From: an uncultured Eubacterium sp.
Lineage (GTDB): Bacteria > Bacillota > Clostridia > Lachnospirales > Lachnospiraceae
Reading direction: 5' to 3'
Length of the DNA: 34,291 nt
Assembly (NCBI GenBank): GCA_905236735.1
Contig: CAJOOU010000082.1
Span: forward strand, 1 to 34,291
Within the stretch, counting starts at the first letter, position 1; every line of letters begins with the position of its first letter. The notes beneath the pieces were generated by a model. The model had not been told where the DNA came from. It did not search any database and was given only the letters and a program-made list of their open reading frames with translations. Made by a program: the position numbers and the translations under genes. Positions 1 through 9,823 of the stretch are shown in pieces.

Positions 1-1
1 A

Positions 2-1537
2 GGTATGGAGATTTATACCAATACTCCGAAAGTACTTGAAACAAGAAAGTCAACTCTTGAGTTTATCTTATCTACTCATGATAAGAAGTGTCTTTCATGT
101 GTCAGAAGTGGAAAATGTGAACTCCAGACACTTTGCAGACAGTTCGGTATAGAAGATCAGGATGCCATTTCAGGTGAGAATAACAAATATGAGCTTGATA
201 CATCGGCTGCGCACATGGTCCGTGATAATAATAAATGTATTCTTTGCAGAAGATGTGTTGCTGCATGTACAAAGACTCAGGGCATAGGGGTTATTGGTGC
301 AATCCAGAGAGGATTCAATACTCATATCGGTTCACCATTTGATATGCCTCTCGGCGATACAAGCTGCGTATCCTGCGGACAGTGTATAGCAGTCTGTCCT
401 ACAGGTGCTATATATGAAAAAGACTTTACAAAGGATGTGTTTAACGATATAGCAGATCCGGATAAATTCGTTATCGTTCAGACAGCTCCGGCTGTGCGTG
501 CGGCTCTCGGAGAAGCATTTGGTATGCCTGTCGGAACGGATGTTGAGAAGAAGATGGCGGCAGCATTAAGACGCCTCGGATTTGACAAGGTATTTGATAC
601 CAATTTCTCAGCCGATCTTACCATTATGGAAGAAGCAAACGAATTCCTGGATCGTGTACAAAACGGAGGAGTTCTCCCACTTATTACATCATGCTCACCG
701 GGATGGATAAAGTACTGCGAGCACTATTTCCCGGAGATGACGGACAACCTTTCGTCATGCAAGTCACCACAGCAGATGTTCGGTGCAATTGCTAAATCTT
801 ACTATGCTGAGAAGATGGGCATTGATAAGGAAAAGATGGTTGTTGTAAGTATTATGCCATGTACTGCCAAGAAATTTGAGCAGCAGAGACCGGAGATGAA
901 TGCAAACGGAGTTCCGGATGTGGATTATGCTCTTACTACGAGAGAACTTGCGAGAATGATTGAGCGTGCCGGAATCAACTTTATGAACCTTCCGGATGAA
1001 GAATTCGATATGCCTTTAGGTCTTGGTACAGGTGCGGCTGTTATCTTCGGTGCTACCGGTGGTGTTATGGAGGCTGCCCTTCGTACTGCGGTGGAAAAAC
1101 TTACGGGAGAAGACCTTCAGGGCGGAGCTCTTAACTTTACCGATGTCAGAGGTATCGAAGGCGTTAAAGAAGCTACATACAATGTTGCAGGTATGGATGT
1201 GAAGGTTGCTGTAGCATCGGGACTTGGCAATGCAAGAAAGCTTCTCGAAGCTGTTAAAAGCGGTGAAAAAGAATATCATTTCATCGAGATAATGGGTTGC
1301 CCGGGCGGATGCGTAAACGGTGGCGGTCAGCCTCAGCAGCCGGGCAATGTGAGAAACTTTATTGACCTGCGTGCTGAGAGGGCAAAGGTTCTTTATTCTA
1401 TTGATGAGGCAAATACAATCAGAAAGTCACACGAGAACCCTGCGATTATCGAGCTTTACGATACATATCTCGGTCAGCCGGGAAGCGAAAAGGCTCATCA
1501 CCTGCTTCATACAACATATACAAAGAGAGGGCTTTAA
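2..1537 (+). CDS. hydA: [FeFe]-hydrogenase catalytic subunit, group A type with NuoG-like Fe-S front end (5' truncated by window edge)
   Basis: H-cluster motifs TSCSPGW, MPCTAKKFEQQRPE and EIMGCPGGCVNGGGQP; HDKKCLSCVRSGKC His-Cys3 cluster motif; 2x[4Fe-4S] motifs CILCRRCVAAC and CVSCGQCIAVCP. Frame is open to the window start. Confidence 0.95.
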   Translation, partial: GMEIYTNTPKVLETRKSTLEFILSTHDKKCLSCVRSGKCELQTLCRQFGIEDQDAISGENNKYELDTSAAHMVRDNNKCILCRRCVAACTKTQGIGVIGAIQRGFNTHIGSPFDMPLGDTSCVSCGQCIAVCPTGAIYEKDFTKDVFNDIADPDKFVIVQTAPAVRAALGEAFGMPVGTDVEKKMAAALRRLGFDKVFDTNFSADLTIMEEANEFLDRVQNGGVLPLITSCSPGWIKYCEHYFPEMTDNLSSCKSPQQMFGAIAKSYYAEKMGIDKEKMVVVSIMPCTAKKFEQQRPEMNANGVPDVDYALTTRELARMIERAGINFMNLPDEEFDMPLGLGTGAAVIFGATGGVMEAALRTAVEKLTGEDLQGGALNFTDVRGIEGVKEATYNVAGMDVKVAVASGLGNARKLLEAVKSGEKEYHFIEIMGCPGGCVNGGGQPQQPGNVRNFIDLRAERAKVLYSIDEANTIRKSHENPAIIELYDTYLGQPGSEKAHHLLHTTYTKRGL

Positions 1538-1541
1538 TCCT

Positions 1542-1612
1542 TTCACCGAAACGGTGAACAAGGATAAGGCATGTGCCATAAATGGGAGTGCGGATATATC
1601 CGTGCTCCCTTT
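1542..1612 (+). terminator. Two tandem hairpins downstream of hydA; the second is a likely terminator
   Basis: TTCACCG-AAA-CGGTGAA (1542-1558), then GGGAGTGCGGATATATCCGTGCTCCC (1584-1609, 2 G-U pairs) followed by TTTG. The U-tract is weak. Confidence 0.5.
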
Positions 1613-1690
1613 GTGATAAGTTGTATTTGCATAATCAGCCTGAAACATTTATACTGTAAATAATGAAACGCCACAATTGGAGGAAATACA

Positions 1691-2128
1691 ATGAAAGAGG
1701 TACATAGTTGTGGTGGTGTGGTAATATTTCGTGGGAAAATTCTTTTACTGTACAAGAATTATCCCGGTCATTATGACGGATGGGTTTTGCCAAAAGGAAC
1801 GGTAGAAGAGGGCGAAACCAATGAGCAGACGGCGCTCAGAGAGGTCTACGAAGAGGCTGGTGTGAATCCTAAACTTATGGAATATATAGGAAAGACATCA
1901 TTCCAGTTCTATGCCGACAATGTGCCGATTAAAAAACATGTCAGCTGGTATCTTATGATGGGGGAGAATTATCACAGCAAGCCACAGCAGGAAGAATACT
2001 TTGAAGATTCAGGCTACTATAAATATCACGAGGCCTATCATCTGCTGAAGTTTTCTAATGAAAAAGAAATTTTGAGCAGAGCGTACGATAAGTATCAGAA
2101 GATGAGAAAACAGCACAGATGGAAATAA
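1691..2128 (+). CDS. NUDIX hydrolase
   Basis: Nudix box GTVEEGETNEQTALREVYEEAGV; RBS ggaggaaat upstream. Confidence 0.93.
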   Translation: MKEVHSCGGVVIFRGKILLLYKNYPGHYDGWVLPKGTVEEGETNEQTALREVYEEAGVNPKLMEYIGKTSFQFYADNVPIKKHVSWYLMMGENYHSKPQQEEYFEDSGYYKYHEAYHLLKFSNEKEILSRAYDKYQKMRKQHRWK

Positions 2129-2129
2129 T

Positions 2130-2942
2130 ATGATAATACTAACTGCTTTAAAAATCATCGGAATTATTCTTCTGGTGATTTTGGGATTACTTTTCTTTCT
2201 TTTGCTTTGCATCCTTTTTATCCCTATAAGATATGATATTTACGGCAAAGCCGGGGAAGGATATGAGGCCGGATTCAATGTATCTTATCTGATTGGGCTG
2301 TTTAAGGTTCACGGGCAGTATGATGGAGACGGTTTTGATATTAAACTTAGGGTTTTATGGTTTAAGTTGTTTGAGGACAAAAAAACTGAAAAAACCATAA
2401 AAGACGGTGAAAGCCAAAGGGCAGAAGAAGGACCTGAAACAGAGCCGGAAAATTGCAGCCGGCAAAAGTATGCCGACCCGGTAAAAACAGAAGAAAAGAA
2501 AGATGCAAAGAAAGATGCAAAAGAGCCGGAAAAACCCAAAAGACGGCAAAAATCCCAAAAGGATGAAAAAGACAATGCCCCAAATACTCTCGGCAAATTA
2601 AAAAAGCTGCTTGAAGATGAGTCTGATAAGGAAGCGATATCACATATTTTTAATGTTATAATAAAGCTGCTTAAAAGGATTTTTCCCGATACGGCAAAGG
2701 GAAGGGTGATTTTTTCACTGGGCAGCCCGGAGCTTACCGGACAGGCACTTGGCATACTGAGCCTTATCCCTATGTTTATGGATAAAAGACTTCATGTAGG
2801 AGCGGATTTTGAGTCTGATGAGGTCTATGTTAACGGTAATATCAGGATAATAGGCCGTATCAGACTGTATATATTTGTACTGGCGGCTGCTTATATTTTT
2901 AAAGACAGTAAAATAAGAAGGTTAATTAAACACTTAAGATAA
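2130..2942 (+). CDS. DUF2953-like membrane-associated protein
   Basis: N-terminal TM helix followed by FIPIRYDIYG, a charged K/E-rich linker and a C-terminal conserved region; adjacent to the gerW-like gene as often seen in Clostridia. Confidence 0.7.
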   Translation: MIILTALKIIGIILLVILGLLFFLLLCILFIPIRYDIYGKAGEGYEAGFNVSYLIGLFKVHGQYDGDGFDIKLRVLWFKLFEDKKTEKTIKDGESQRAEEGPETEPENCSRQKYADPVKTEEKKDAKKDAKEPEKPKRRQKSQKDEKDNAPNTLGKLKKLLEDESDKEAISHIFNVIIKLLKRIFPDTAKGRVIFSLGSPELTGQALGILSLIPMFMDKRLHVGADFESDEVYVNGNIRIIGRIRLYIFVLAAAYIFKDSKIRRLIKHLR

Positions 2943-2956
2943 CAGGAGGATTTAAA

Positions 2957-3379
2957 ATGGCAGAAAATAATTTTAAAGCAACGGTGCAGACTCTGTTTGA
3001 GGGTATGGATTCTTTCCTATCATCAAAAACTGTTGTCGGGGAACCTATCAAATTCGGTGATACTATAATTCTTCCGCTTGTGGATGTTATGTTTGGCGTG
3101 GCGGCCGGAGCCTTTGCCGACAGTAAGAAAAACAATGGCGGAGGAGGAATGGGAGGAAAGATGACTCCCAGCAGCGTGCTTGTCATACAGGGAGATAAGA
3201 TAAAGCTGGTAAATATCCGTAACCAGGACGGACTTACCAAAATCCTCGATTTAGTGCCGGATATTGTCGATAAGATAAGCGGCAGAATGCACAAAGGAGA
3301 GGAAACCGAAGAAGAAAAAGCTGCCAAAGAAAAGCTGGAAGAAATGATAATTGAAGCAGCAAATAATACGGAGCAGTAG
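2957..3379 (+). CDS. GerW/YtfJ family sporulation-associated protein
   Basis: VVGEPIKFGDTIILPLVDVMFGVAAGAF...GGGMGGKMTPSSVLVIQGDKIKLV; RBS aggagg. Confidence 0.85.
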   Translation: MAENNFKATVQTLFEGMDSFLSSKTVVGEPIKFGDTIILPLVDVMFGVAAGAFADSKKNNGGGGMGGKMTPSSVLVIQGDKIKLVNIRNQDGLTKILDLVPDIVDKISGRMHKGEETEEEKAAKEKLEEMIIEAANNTEQ

Positions 3380-3390
3380 GGCGCCTTATA

Positions 3391-3424
3391 AAAAAGACTT
3401 CCGATTATTTTCGGAAGTCTTTTT
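3391..3424. terminator. Bidirectional intrinsic terminator between convergent gerW-like gene and rpmB
   Basis: Perfect 14-bp stem AAAAAGACTTCCGA-ttattt-TCGGAAGTCTTTTT with A- and T-tracts on both sides. Confidence 0.9.
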
Positions 3425-3455
3425 ATTCTCATATATTTGGGAAAGAGAAAGAACC

Positions 3456-3650
3456 TTAGGCTCTCTCAACTTTACCCGATCTTAAACAAGAAGTGCAAAC
3501 ATGCATCTTCTGAGAAGCTCCGTTAACCTTAACCTTTACGGATTTTACATTCGGTTTCCAAATCTTGTTGGATCTTCTATGAGAATGGCTCACTGCATTA
3601 CCGAAATGAGCGCTTTTTCCACAAACATCACATTTTGCCATTTTGAGCAC
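3456..3650 (-). CDS. rpmB: 50S ribosomal protein L28
   Basis: MAKCDVCGKSAHFGNAVSHSHRRSNKIWKPNVKSVKVKVNGASQKMHVCTSCLRSGKVERA. True start is probably the internal ATG at 3641 (MAKCDVCG), preceded by aaggaggtgctcaaa. Confidence 0.95.
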   Translation of the reverse strand: MLKMAKCDVCGKSAHFGNAVSHSHRRSNKIWKPNVKSVKVKVNGASQKMHVCTSCLRSGKVERA

Positions 3651-3851
3651 CTCCTTGCATTATCTTCATTAGCACAAACCTCTGTGAGGTTCGCAACATT
3701 GATAGTTTATCAGAGACAGGGGCAAAATGCAAGTGATTTTTTCATTTTATAAAAAAGATATTTATTTTTCCGCACATAAATAGTATAATAACGACGAGCG
3801 GCCGTCGAATACGGCGAAAATGTTATTTCTGGAAGACTTGGAGGTACATTA

Positions 3852-4208
3852 ATGAAAGGACATATGGACAATGCAATGGGCAAGGTCGTTATAAGCCCGG
3901 AAGTTATTTCTACATATGCAGGAAGCGTTGCTGTAGAATGCTTTGGTATAGTGGGCTTTGGCGCGATAAGCATGACTGACGGTATTGTAAAGCTTCTCAA
4001 AAAAGAGAAGATTACCAGAGGTATTAATGTTACGGTAAAAAACGGAGAAATAACCCTTGATTTTCACATTATCATTGCATATGGCGTAAATGTGGCTACC
4101 GTTACGGATAATCTTATTGAAACGGTTAAATACAAGGTAGAAGAATTTACCGGACTTAAACTTGATAAAATAAATATTTATGTTGAAGGCGTAAGAGTCA
4201 TCGACTAA
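3852..4208 (+). CDS. Asp23/Gls24 family envelope stress protein
   Basis: VISTYAGSVAVECFGIVGFGA...IHIIIAYGVNVATV-type Asp23 pattern; position directly upstream of the DAK2 gene. Confidence 0.9.
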   Translation: MKGHMDNAMGKVVISPEVISTYAGSVAVECFGIVGFGAISMTDGIVKLLKKEKITRGINVTVKNGEITLDFHIIIAYGVNVATVTDNLIETVKYKVEEFTGLKLDKINIYVEGVRVID

Positions 4209-4225
4209 TTAAGGAGGATATTCTC

Positions 4226-5899
4226 TTGGAATTAAAAAGTATTGATGCTTCGCTTCTTGCGAGAATGTTTTTGGCGGGGGCAAAGAATCTTGAATCTCAG
4301 AAAGAGTATATAAATGAACTCAATGTTTTTCCTGTGCCGGACGGTGATACGGGTACAAACATGACAATGACAATAATTTCGGCAGCGGGAGAGGTATCTT
4401 CCCTTGATGAGCCTACAATGACAAGCCTTGCAAAGGCTATTTCTTCCGGCTCACTTCGTGGGGCAAGGGGTAACTCAGGCGTTATCCTTTCCCAGCTTTT
4501 AAGAGGGTTTTCCAAAACCATAAGTGAATATGATGAGCTTAATGTAAGCATAGTTGCCGACAGTTTTGAAAGAGCTGTGGAAACGGCTTATAAGGCTGTA
4601 ATGAAACCAAAAGAAGGTACAATCCTTACGGTGGCCAGACGCACCTACGAAAAAGCGGCTGCAATGGCGCTTGAGACAGACGATTTTGTTGCCTTCGGTC
4701 AGGCTGTGCTTGATGAAGCGCAGGCTGCTTTGGATGAGACTCCGGAACTTCTGCCCGTACTTAAGGAAGCCGGCGTTGTAGATTCGGGCGGAACAGGTCT
4801 TTTGGAGTTTTTAAAGGGCTGTTATGATGTTGTTCTCGGTAAGGAGATCGATTATTCCCTGGCAGCTCCAAAAGAGTCCGGCAGACCAATGAAGATAACT
4901 GCCGAAACCGAAGCAGAAATCAAATTCGGATATTGTACGGAGTTTATCATTGTTTTAAACAATCCGGTGGCTCAGGATGAACAGATGGCTTTCAGAGACT
5001 ATCTCGAAGCTCTCGGAGACTCTATAGTATTTGTTGCTGATGACGAGATAATAAAGGTACATGTACATACGAACGATCCAGGTCTTGCATTGCAGAGAGC
5101 CCTTAACTACGGGTCACTGAGCAAGATTAAAATTGACAATATGCGCGAGGAGCACCAGGAAAAGCTGTTTAAGGACTCGATGAAACTTGCAAAAGAGCAG
5201 GCGTCCGAAAGAAAACAGTCTGCCGCTTTAGCTAAACATAAGGAGTTTGGATTTGTGACAGTGTCTGTCGGAGACGGACTTTCCGCAATATTTAAAGAAC
5301 TTGGTGCAGATGAAGTCATAGAGGGCGGTCAGACTATGAACCCGAGTACCGATGACCTGCTTAAGGCGGTAGAGAGGATAAATGCCGATACCGTATTTAT
5401 TCTGCCTAATAATAAAAACATAATAATGGCAGCCAATCAGGTTGCAGAGCTTGCTGAGGGCAAGGAGGTTATTGTTATACCTACAAGCACGGTTCCTCAG
5501 GGTATAACAGCTCTTATCAGCTTTTTGCCGGAGACATCGGCCGAAGAAAACAAAGAGGCTATGGTTAATGCGATAAGTGTCGTTAAAACAGGTCAGCTCA
5601 CCTATGCCGTGAGAAATACCACAATAGACGGCATGGAAATATCGGAAGGTGATTATATGGCTGTCGGTGACAAGAGTATACTTGCCGTGGGCAAGGATAT
5701 GAGACAGGTTATTGCTGATATGATGGATGAAATGGTGGATGACGATTCCGAGATTATTACCATTTATTCCGGAGCAGAGGTTTCAGATGAGGATGCGGCA
5801 TCTGTTGAAAAGATGATAGCAGAAAAGTATCCTGAGTGCGAGGTGGAACTTCACGAAGGCGGTCAGCCTATTTATTACTATGTTATTTCTGTTGAATAA
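4226..5899 (+). CDS. fakA: DAK2-domain fatty acid kinase FakA-like protein (YloV)
   Basis: NELNVFPVPDGDTGTNM DhaL motif, LRGARGNSGVILSQ, VVDSGGTGL; TTG start with RBS aaggagg; Asp23-YloV-RecG order. Confidence 0.92.
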   Translation: MELKSIDASLLARMFLAGAKNLESQKEYINELNVFPVPDGDTGTNMTMTIISAAGEVSSLDEPTMTSLAKAISSGSLRGARGNSGVILSQLLRGFSKTISEYDELNVSIVADSFERAVETAYKAVMKPKEGTILTVARRTYEKAAAMALETDDFVAFGQAVLDEAQAALDETPELLPVLKEAGVVDSGGTGLLEFLKGCYDVVLGKEIDYSLAAPKESGRPMKITAETEAEIKFGYCTEFIIVLNNPVAQDEQMAFRDYLEALGDSIVFVADDEIIKVHVHTNDPGLALQRALNYGSLSKIKIDNMREEHQEKLFKDSMKLAKEQASERKQSAALAKHKEFGFVTVSVGDGLSAIFKELGADEVIEGGQTMNPSTDDLLKAVERINADTVFILPNNKNIIMAANQVAELAEGKEVIVIPTSTVPQGITALISFLPETSAEENKEAMVNAISVVKTGQLTYAVRNTTIDGMEISEGDYMAVGDKSILAVGKDMRQVIADMMDEMVDDDSEIITIYSGAEVSDEDAASVEKMIAEKYPECEVELHEGGQPIYYYVISVE

Positions 5900-5911
5900 T
5901 ACGGAGGCAAA

Positions 5912-7969
5912 ATGGAACTTTATTCTTCTATAAGAGGCTTAAAAGGCATAGGAGAAAAAACAGAAAAACTGTTTGGGAAATTAGGAGTATATTCATGTCT
6001 GGATATGCTCCTTTATTTTCCCAGGTCCTTTGCGGAGTATCCTGATATAGCCGACCCTGTTGATATAACGGTAAACAAGGTTTTTGCCGTAAAAGGGAAG
6101 GTGCTCGATAAACCACTTAGAAAAAAGACTGCGAGAATGGATATAGTTATTGCACAGATGACGGACGGACTGAATGAATTTGGTCTTACTTTTTTCAGAC
6201 AGCCCTATATGTCATCTGTACTTAAAAGCGGAGATGAGTTTGTTTTTTACGGTAAGGTATATGCCAAAGGGCAGAAGTTTCAAATGGATCAGCCAAGGGT
6301 ATTTACTACCGAAAAATATCAGGAGATGCAGACATCACTTCAGCCGGTATATCCGCTTACCTTTGGACTAAAAAACCAGACCGTTATAAAAGGGGTAGAG
6401 GCTGCGCTTTCTAACGGAGTTTTTCCGGATGAGATTATTCCTGAAAATATAGCTGTAAAATATGATTTTCCAAATGAAAAAGATGCTGTTTTTGCCATGC
6501 ATTTTCCGAAAAGTAAAGAGGAGTATTTAAGAGCCAGAAGCAAATTCACCTATGAAGAATTTTTGTTTTTTATCCTTGGAATAAAGTATCAGAAGCAGAG
6601 TCTGGGAAATATTAAAAATAATTACAGGATTACGGAAACATCCGTTATGGAGGAGGTAAAAAACAATCTGGGATATGAGCTTACACCTTCCCAGAAAGAT
6701 GCTCTTTTTGATATTTTAAGAGATGTTTCGGCAGAAGGATGTATGCAAAGGCTTTTGCAGGGAGATGTGGGCTCGGGAAAAACAATAGTAGCCTTCCTTA
6801 GCATGATTGCCTTTGCTCAAAACGGATATAAGTCTGCTCTTATGGCGCCTACCGAGGTTCTGGCGGTGCAGCATTACGAGTCTTTATGTAAACTGGTAAA
6901 GAAAAACGGTCTGAAAACCGAGGTTTTGCTTCTTACAGGTTCTGTTAAGGCGAAGGAAAAAAGAGAGATTTATGAGAAGCTGATAAAAGATGAGCCTGTA
7001 TTTGTTATTGGCACCCAGGCGCTTATACAGGAGGGTGTTTTGTATAACGGGCTCGGTCTTGTTGTTACTGACGAGCAGCACAGATTCGGAGTAAACCAAA
7101 GGGATATTTTTTCTCAGAAAGGCTCTCATCCCCATGTACTTGTAATGAGTGCAACTCCGATACCGAGGACTTTGTCCATAATATTATACGGAGATCTTGA
7201 TGTATCTGTTATGGAGGGGATGCCCCGAAAAAGGCTTCCGATAAAAAATGCCGTGGTGAAGGAAAAAAGCCACCCGGCATGTTATAGAAAAATACTTGAA
7301 CAGCTCAATATGGGGCATCAGGCGTATGTAATATGTCCCCTTGCGGAAGAGTCGGAAGAGATCAATGCCAAAGATGTGGTGAGTTTTTGCAATCAGCTGA
7401 GGGATGTTTTTCCCAAAACTGTAAGGATAGAATACTTAAACGGAAAACTTCCTTCATCACAAAAACAGGAAATAATGGACGATTTTGCGTCGGGTAAAAT
7501 AAAAATCCTGGTTTCCACAACTGTAATTGAAGTGGGCATAGATGTTGCAAATGCCACAATTATTATGATAGAAAATGCCGAAAGGTTTGGACTGGCACAG
7601 CTGCATCAGCTAAGAGGCAGGGTGGGACGAAGCGATAAGCAGTCCTATTGTATTCTTGTAAACGGTTCCGATAAGGATGAAGCATCGGAAAGACTGGAGA
7701 TATTAAACGGGTCAAATGACGGGTTTTATATAGCCGAACAGGATTTGAAACTCAGGGGACCGGGAGAGTACTTCGGCTACAGACAAAGCGGTGATATGTC
7801 TTTTAAGGTGGGAGATATTTATGAAGACCAAAATATGCTCAAAAATGCCGCGTCAGATGCTGCGGATATTCTTTCAAAAGACCCCGCCCTTGATTTGCCT
7901 GAGCACCAGAGGCTTAAGGCGAGGGTACTTTTATATATGAAAGAGAGAGCCGAACTTACCGGAATATAG
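5912..7969 (+). CDS. recG: ATP-dependent DNA helicase RecG
   Basis: LLQGDVGSGKT Walker A, DEQHRFGVNQR, SATPIPRTL, QLRGRVGRSDKQSYC. Confidence 0.97.
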   Translation: MELYSSIRGLKGIGEKTEKLFGKLGVYSCLDMLLYFPRSFAEYPDIADPVDITVNKVFAVKGKVLDKPLRKKTARMDIVIAQMTDGLNEFGLTFFRQPYMSSVLKSGDEFVFYGKVYAKGQKFQMDQPRVFTTEKYQEMQTSLQPVYPLTFGLKNQTVIKGVEAALSNGVFPDEIIPENIAVKYDFPNEKDAVFAMHFPKSKEEYLRARSKFTYEEFLFFILGIKYQKQSLGNIKNNYRITETSVMEEVKNNLGYELTPSQKDALFDILRDVSAEGCMQRLLQGDVGSGKTIVAFLSMIAFAQNGYKSALMAPTEVLAVQHYESLCKLVKKNGLKTEVLLLTGSVKAKEKREIYEKLIKDEPVFVIGTQALIQEGVLYNGLGLVVTDEQHRFGVNQRDIFSQKGSHPHVLVMSATPIPRTLSIILYGDLDVSVMEGMPRKRLPIKNAVVKEKSHPACYRKILEQLNMGHQAYVICPLAEESEEINAKDVVSFCNQLRDVFPKTVRIEYLNGKLPSSQKQEIMDDFASGKIKILVSTTVIEVGIDVANATIIMIENAERFGLAQLHQLRGRVGRSDKQSYCILVNGSDKDEASERLEILNGSNDGFYIAEQDLKLRGPGEYFGYRQSGDMSFKVGDIYEDQNMLKNAASDAADILSKDPALDLPEHQRLKARVLLYMKERAELTGI

Positions 7970-9718
7970 CTATGATTCCACGAGAGTAAGCGCGGAGATG
8001 TCCGTGGAAGCTATGAGGGAATAGTTGGTATAATAGACTACAAATCCCGGTTTTGCTCCGTTTGGTTTTTTGACATTTTTACGCTGCAGGTAGTCAATCT
8101 CGACCTTACCTGCATTTCTGCCGCCTGAATAATAGGCGGCAAGCGAGCCCGCCTCTTCAAAGGCGCGGTCTGTCATTTCTTTTCCGCCTGTTTTAACTAT
8201 TACATGGGAGCCCGGAGTCTTTTTGGCGTGAAACCACCAGTCTCCGCCGTTTGCCACCTTGAAGGTGAGTTCATCGTTCTGCAGGTTGTTTTTGCCTACA
8301 TACATATCAAAACCATCGGAAGATATATAGTGAAACGGAGTGCTTTTTCCCGGTTTAGAGACCTTTTTTGAAAGCGTATGTCTTTTTATATATCCGCAGT
8401 TTATTAGTTCGTCCTTAATCTGCATAAGGTCGGCCTCGGATACGGCAATGCCCAGGGAAGTATCTATTGTCATAAGATGGTCAAGCTCGGATTTGGATGA
8501 TTCGAGCTGAGAGCTTAATGCCTCTGCCGTTCTTTTCAGCTTGTTGTATCTGGCAAAATATTTCTGTGAGTTTTCCTGGGCGCTTATGGTGCTGTCGAGA
8601 GGTACAATTATATTTTCGTTGGTATAGTAGTTTAAAAGCTCGCATTTTTTTTCGCCTGCTTTTACGCTGTATCCGTACGCATTTAAGAGCTCACCGTAGA
8701 GCTTGTATTTGTCTTTCTTTTCCGTGTCTTTCATTTGGCGAAGCTGCAGGTCGTACTTCCTTCTTGTGCGGTCTATTGCGTTTGAAACAACCTTTCTGAG
8801 GTCGGATGATTTTTGCCTTATCCTTGAATATACTTCCTTGTCCTTGTAATAGGTATGGATGACTTCGGATACGCTGCTGAATTCTTTTATTTCGTATCCT
8901 TCATACATTGAGGGTTTTATGCATGAAAAATCAACCGGTTCCCTGCCGCTGTAAATAATACACGGGAAGAACCTGCCGTTTTTGATATCGTCCATAAGCC
9001 ATGAAAAGTGATTGTATATATGCTTTTTGGTATCTTTGCTGAGACTGCTTGTCATAGTTTCAGGATCAATTGAGCTCCTGAAACAGATTTCTGAGGCAAT
9101 CTGGGGAGAAATACCGTTATAGCTCTGATAGATGGCTTTTTGTATATCTGCATCTTTTGATGAGATAAGACCGCAGAATTCCTCTTCGCTTGTGTTTAGA
9201 GGATCTTTTTTATCGGCCGTTTTCGGGTAAAAATATTCTCTGCCCGGCAAAACCTCTCTTAATGAACTCATATTTGCCGAAATATGCTTTACGGCGCCGA
9301 GAATCATATTATTTTCATCACAGAAAATAATGTTGGAGCGTTTACCCATAAACTCGGCATAAATATATTTGGTGCATAAATCTCCGAGGTCGTTATAGTG
9401 CTGTATTTCGAATCTGATTATTCTTTCGGTCTCAGGCTGGGTGATGCTTATTATCCTGCCGTTTGCTATATGTTTTCTTAAAAGCATACAGAAGTTGGGC
9501 GCACTTATAGGGCTGGGTTTTCCCGTTTGGGTAATATATATAAGTGGGAGAGAGGCGTTTGCCGACATAACGAGTTTGACAGAGCCTCCCTGTTTTTTGT
9601 TTATAGTAAAAAGAAGCTCATCGGGTTCGGGCTGGGCGATTTTGGCAAGCCTGCCGCCTATTACTTCTTTGTTTAAATCATAGACAATATTTGCGATAAC
9701 TGTTCCGTCAAAAGCCAC
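7970..9718 (-). CDS. rqcH: Ribosome quality control protein RqcH (NFACT/Rqc2 homolog)
   Basis: N-terminal MAFDGTVIANIVYDLNKEVIGGRLAKIAQPEPDELLF; C-terminal NFACT-R region DWWFHAKKTPGSHVIVK; GTG start. Confidence 0.95.
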   Translation of the reverse strand: MAFDGTVIANIVYDLNKEVIGGRLAKIAQPEPDELLFTINKKQGGSVKLVMSANASLPLIYITQTGKPSPISAPNFCMLLRKHIANGRIISITQPETERIIRFEIQHYNDLGDLCTKYIYAEFMGKRSNIIFCDENNMILGAVKHISANMSSLREVLPGREYFYPKTADKKDPLNTSEEEFCGLISSKDADIQKAIYQSYNGISPQIASEICFRSSIDPETMTSSLSKDTKKHIYNHFSWLMDDIKNGRFFPCIIYSGREPVDFSCIKPSMYEGYEIKEFSSVSEVIHTYYKDKEVYSRIRQKSSDLRKVVSNAIDRTRRKYDLQLRQMKDTEKKDKYKLYGELLNAYGYSVKAGEKKCELLNYYTNENIIVPLDSTISAQENSQKYFARYNKLKRTAEALSSQLESSKSELDHLMTIDTSLGIAVSEADLMQIKDELINCGYIKRHTLSKKVSKPGKSTPFHYISSDGFDMYVGKNNLQNDELTFKVANGGDWWFHAKKTPGSHVIVKTGGKEMTDRAFEEAGSLAAYYSGGRNAGKVEIDYLQRKNVKKPNGAKPGFVVYYTNYSLIASTDISALTLVES

Positions 9719-9794
9719 TTGAAATCATCCTTTCAATTTTTAGGCTGACGGGACGCATGTGTTTGGCTTTCGTCAGCCTGATTCAGTAAAACTA

Positions 9795-9823
9795 ATCATA
9801 ACTTAAAAAATGTAAAGTTGCAA
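9795..9823 (-). promoter_or_regulatory. Candidate sigmaA promoter for rqcH
   Basis: On minus strand: TTGCAA - 17 nt - TATGAT. Confidence 0.55.

Noticed and set aside
2309-2755. 148-aa minus-strand Ser/Phe-rich ORF opposite DUF2953
   Set aside because: Shadow of the K/E-rich linker (AAG/GAA codons read in reverse).
2926-3432. 168-aa minus-strand ORF opposite the gerW-like gene
   Set aside because: Overlaps the bidirectional terminator and a supported CDS; Ser/Ile-rich translation with no domain.
3677-3691. Hairpin AACCTC-TGT-GAGGTT in the rpmB leader
   Set aside because: Only 6 bp; I could not match it to a known ribosomal-protein leader motif, so it is not supported as a regulatory RNA.
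3793-3820. CGACG-agcggc-CGTCG hairpin upstream of the Asp23 gene
   Set aside because: Short stem near the presumed -10 TATAAT; insufficient to claim a riboswitch or operator.
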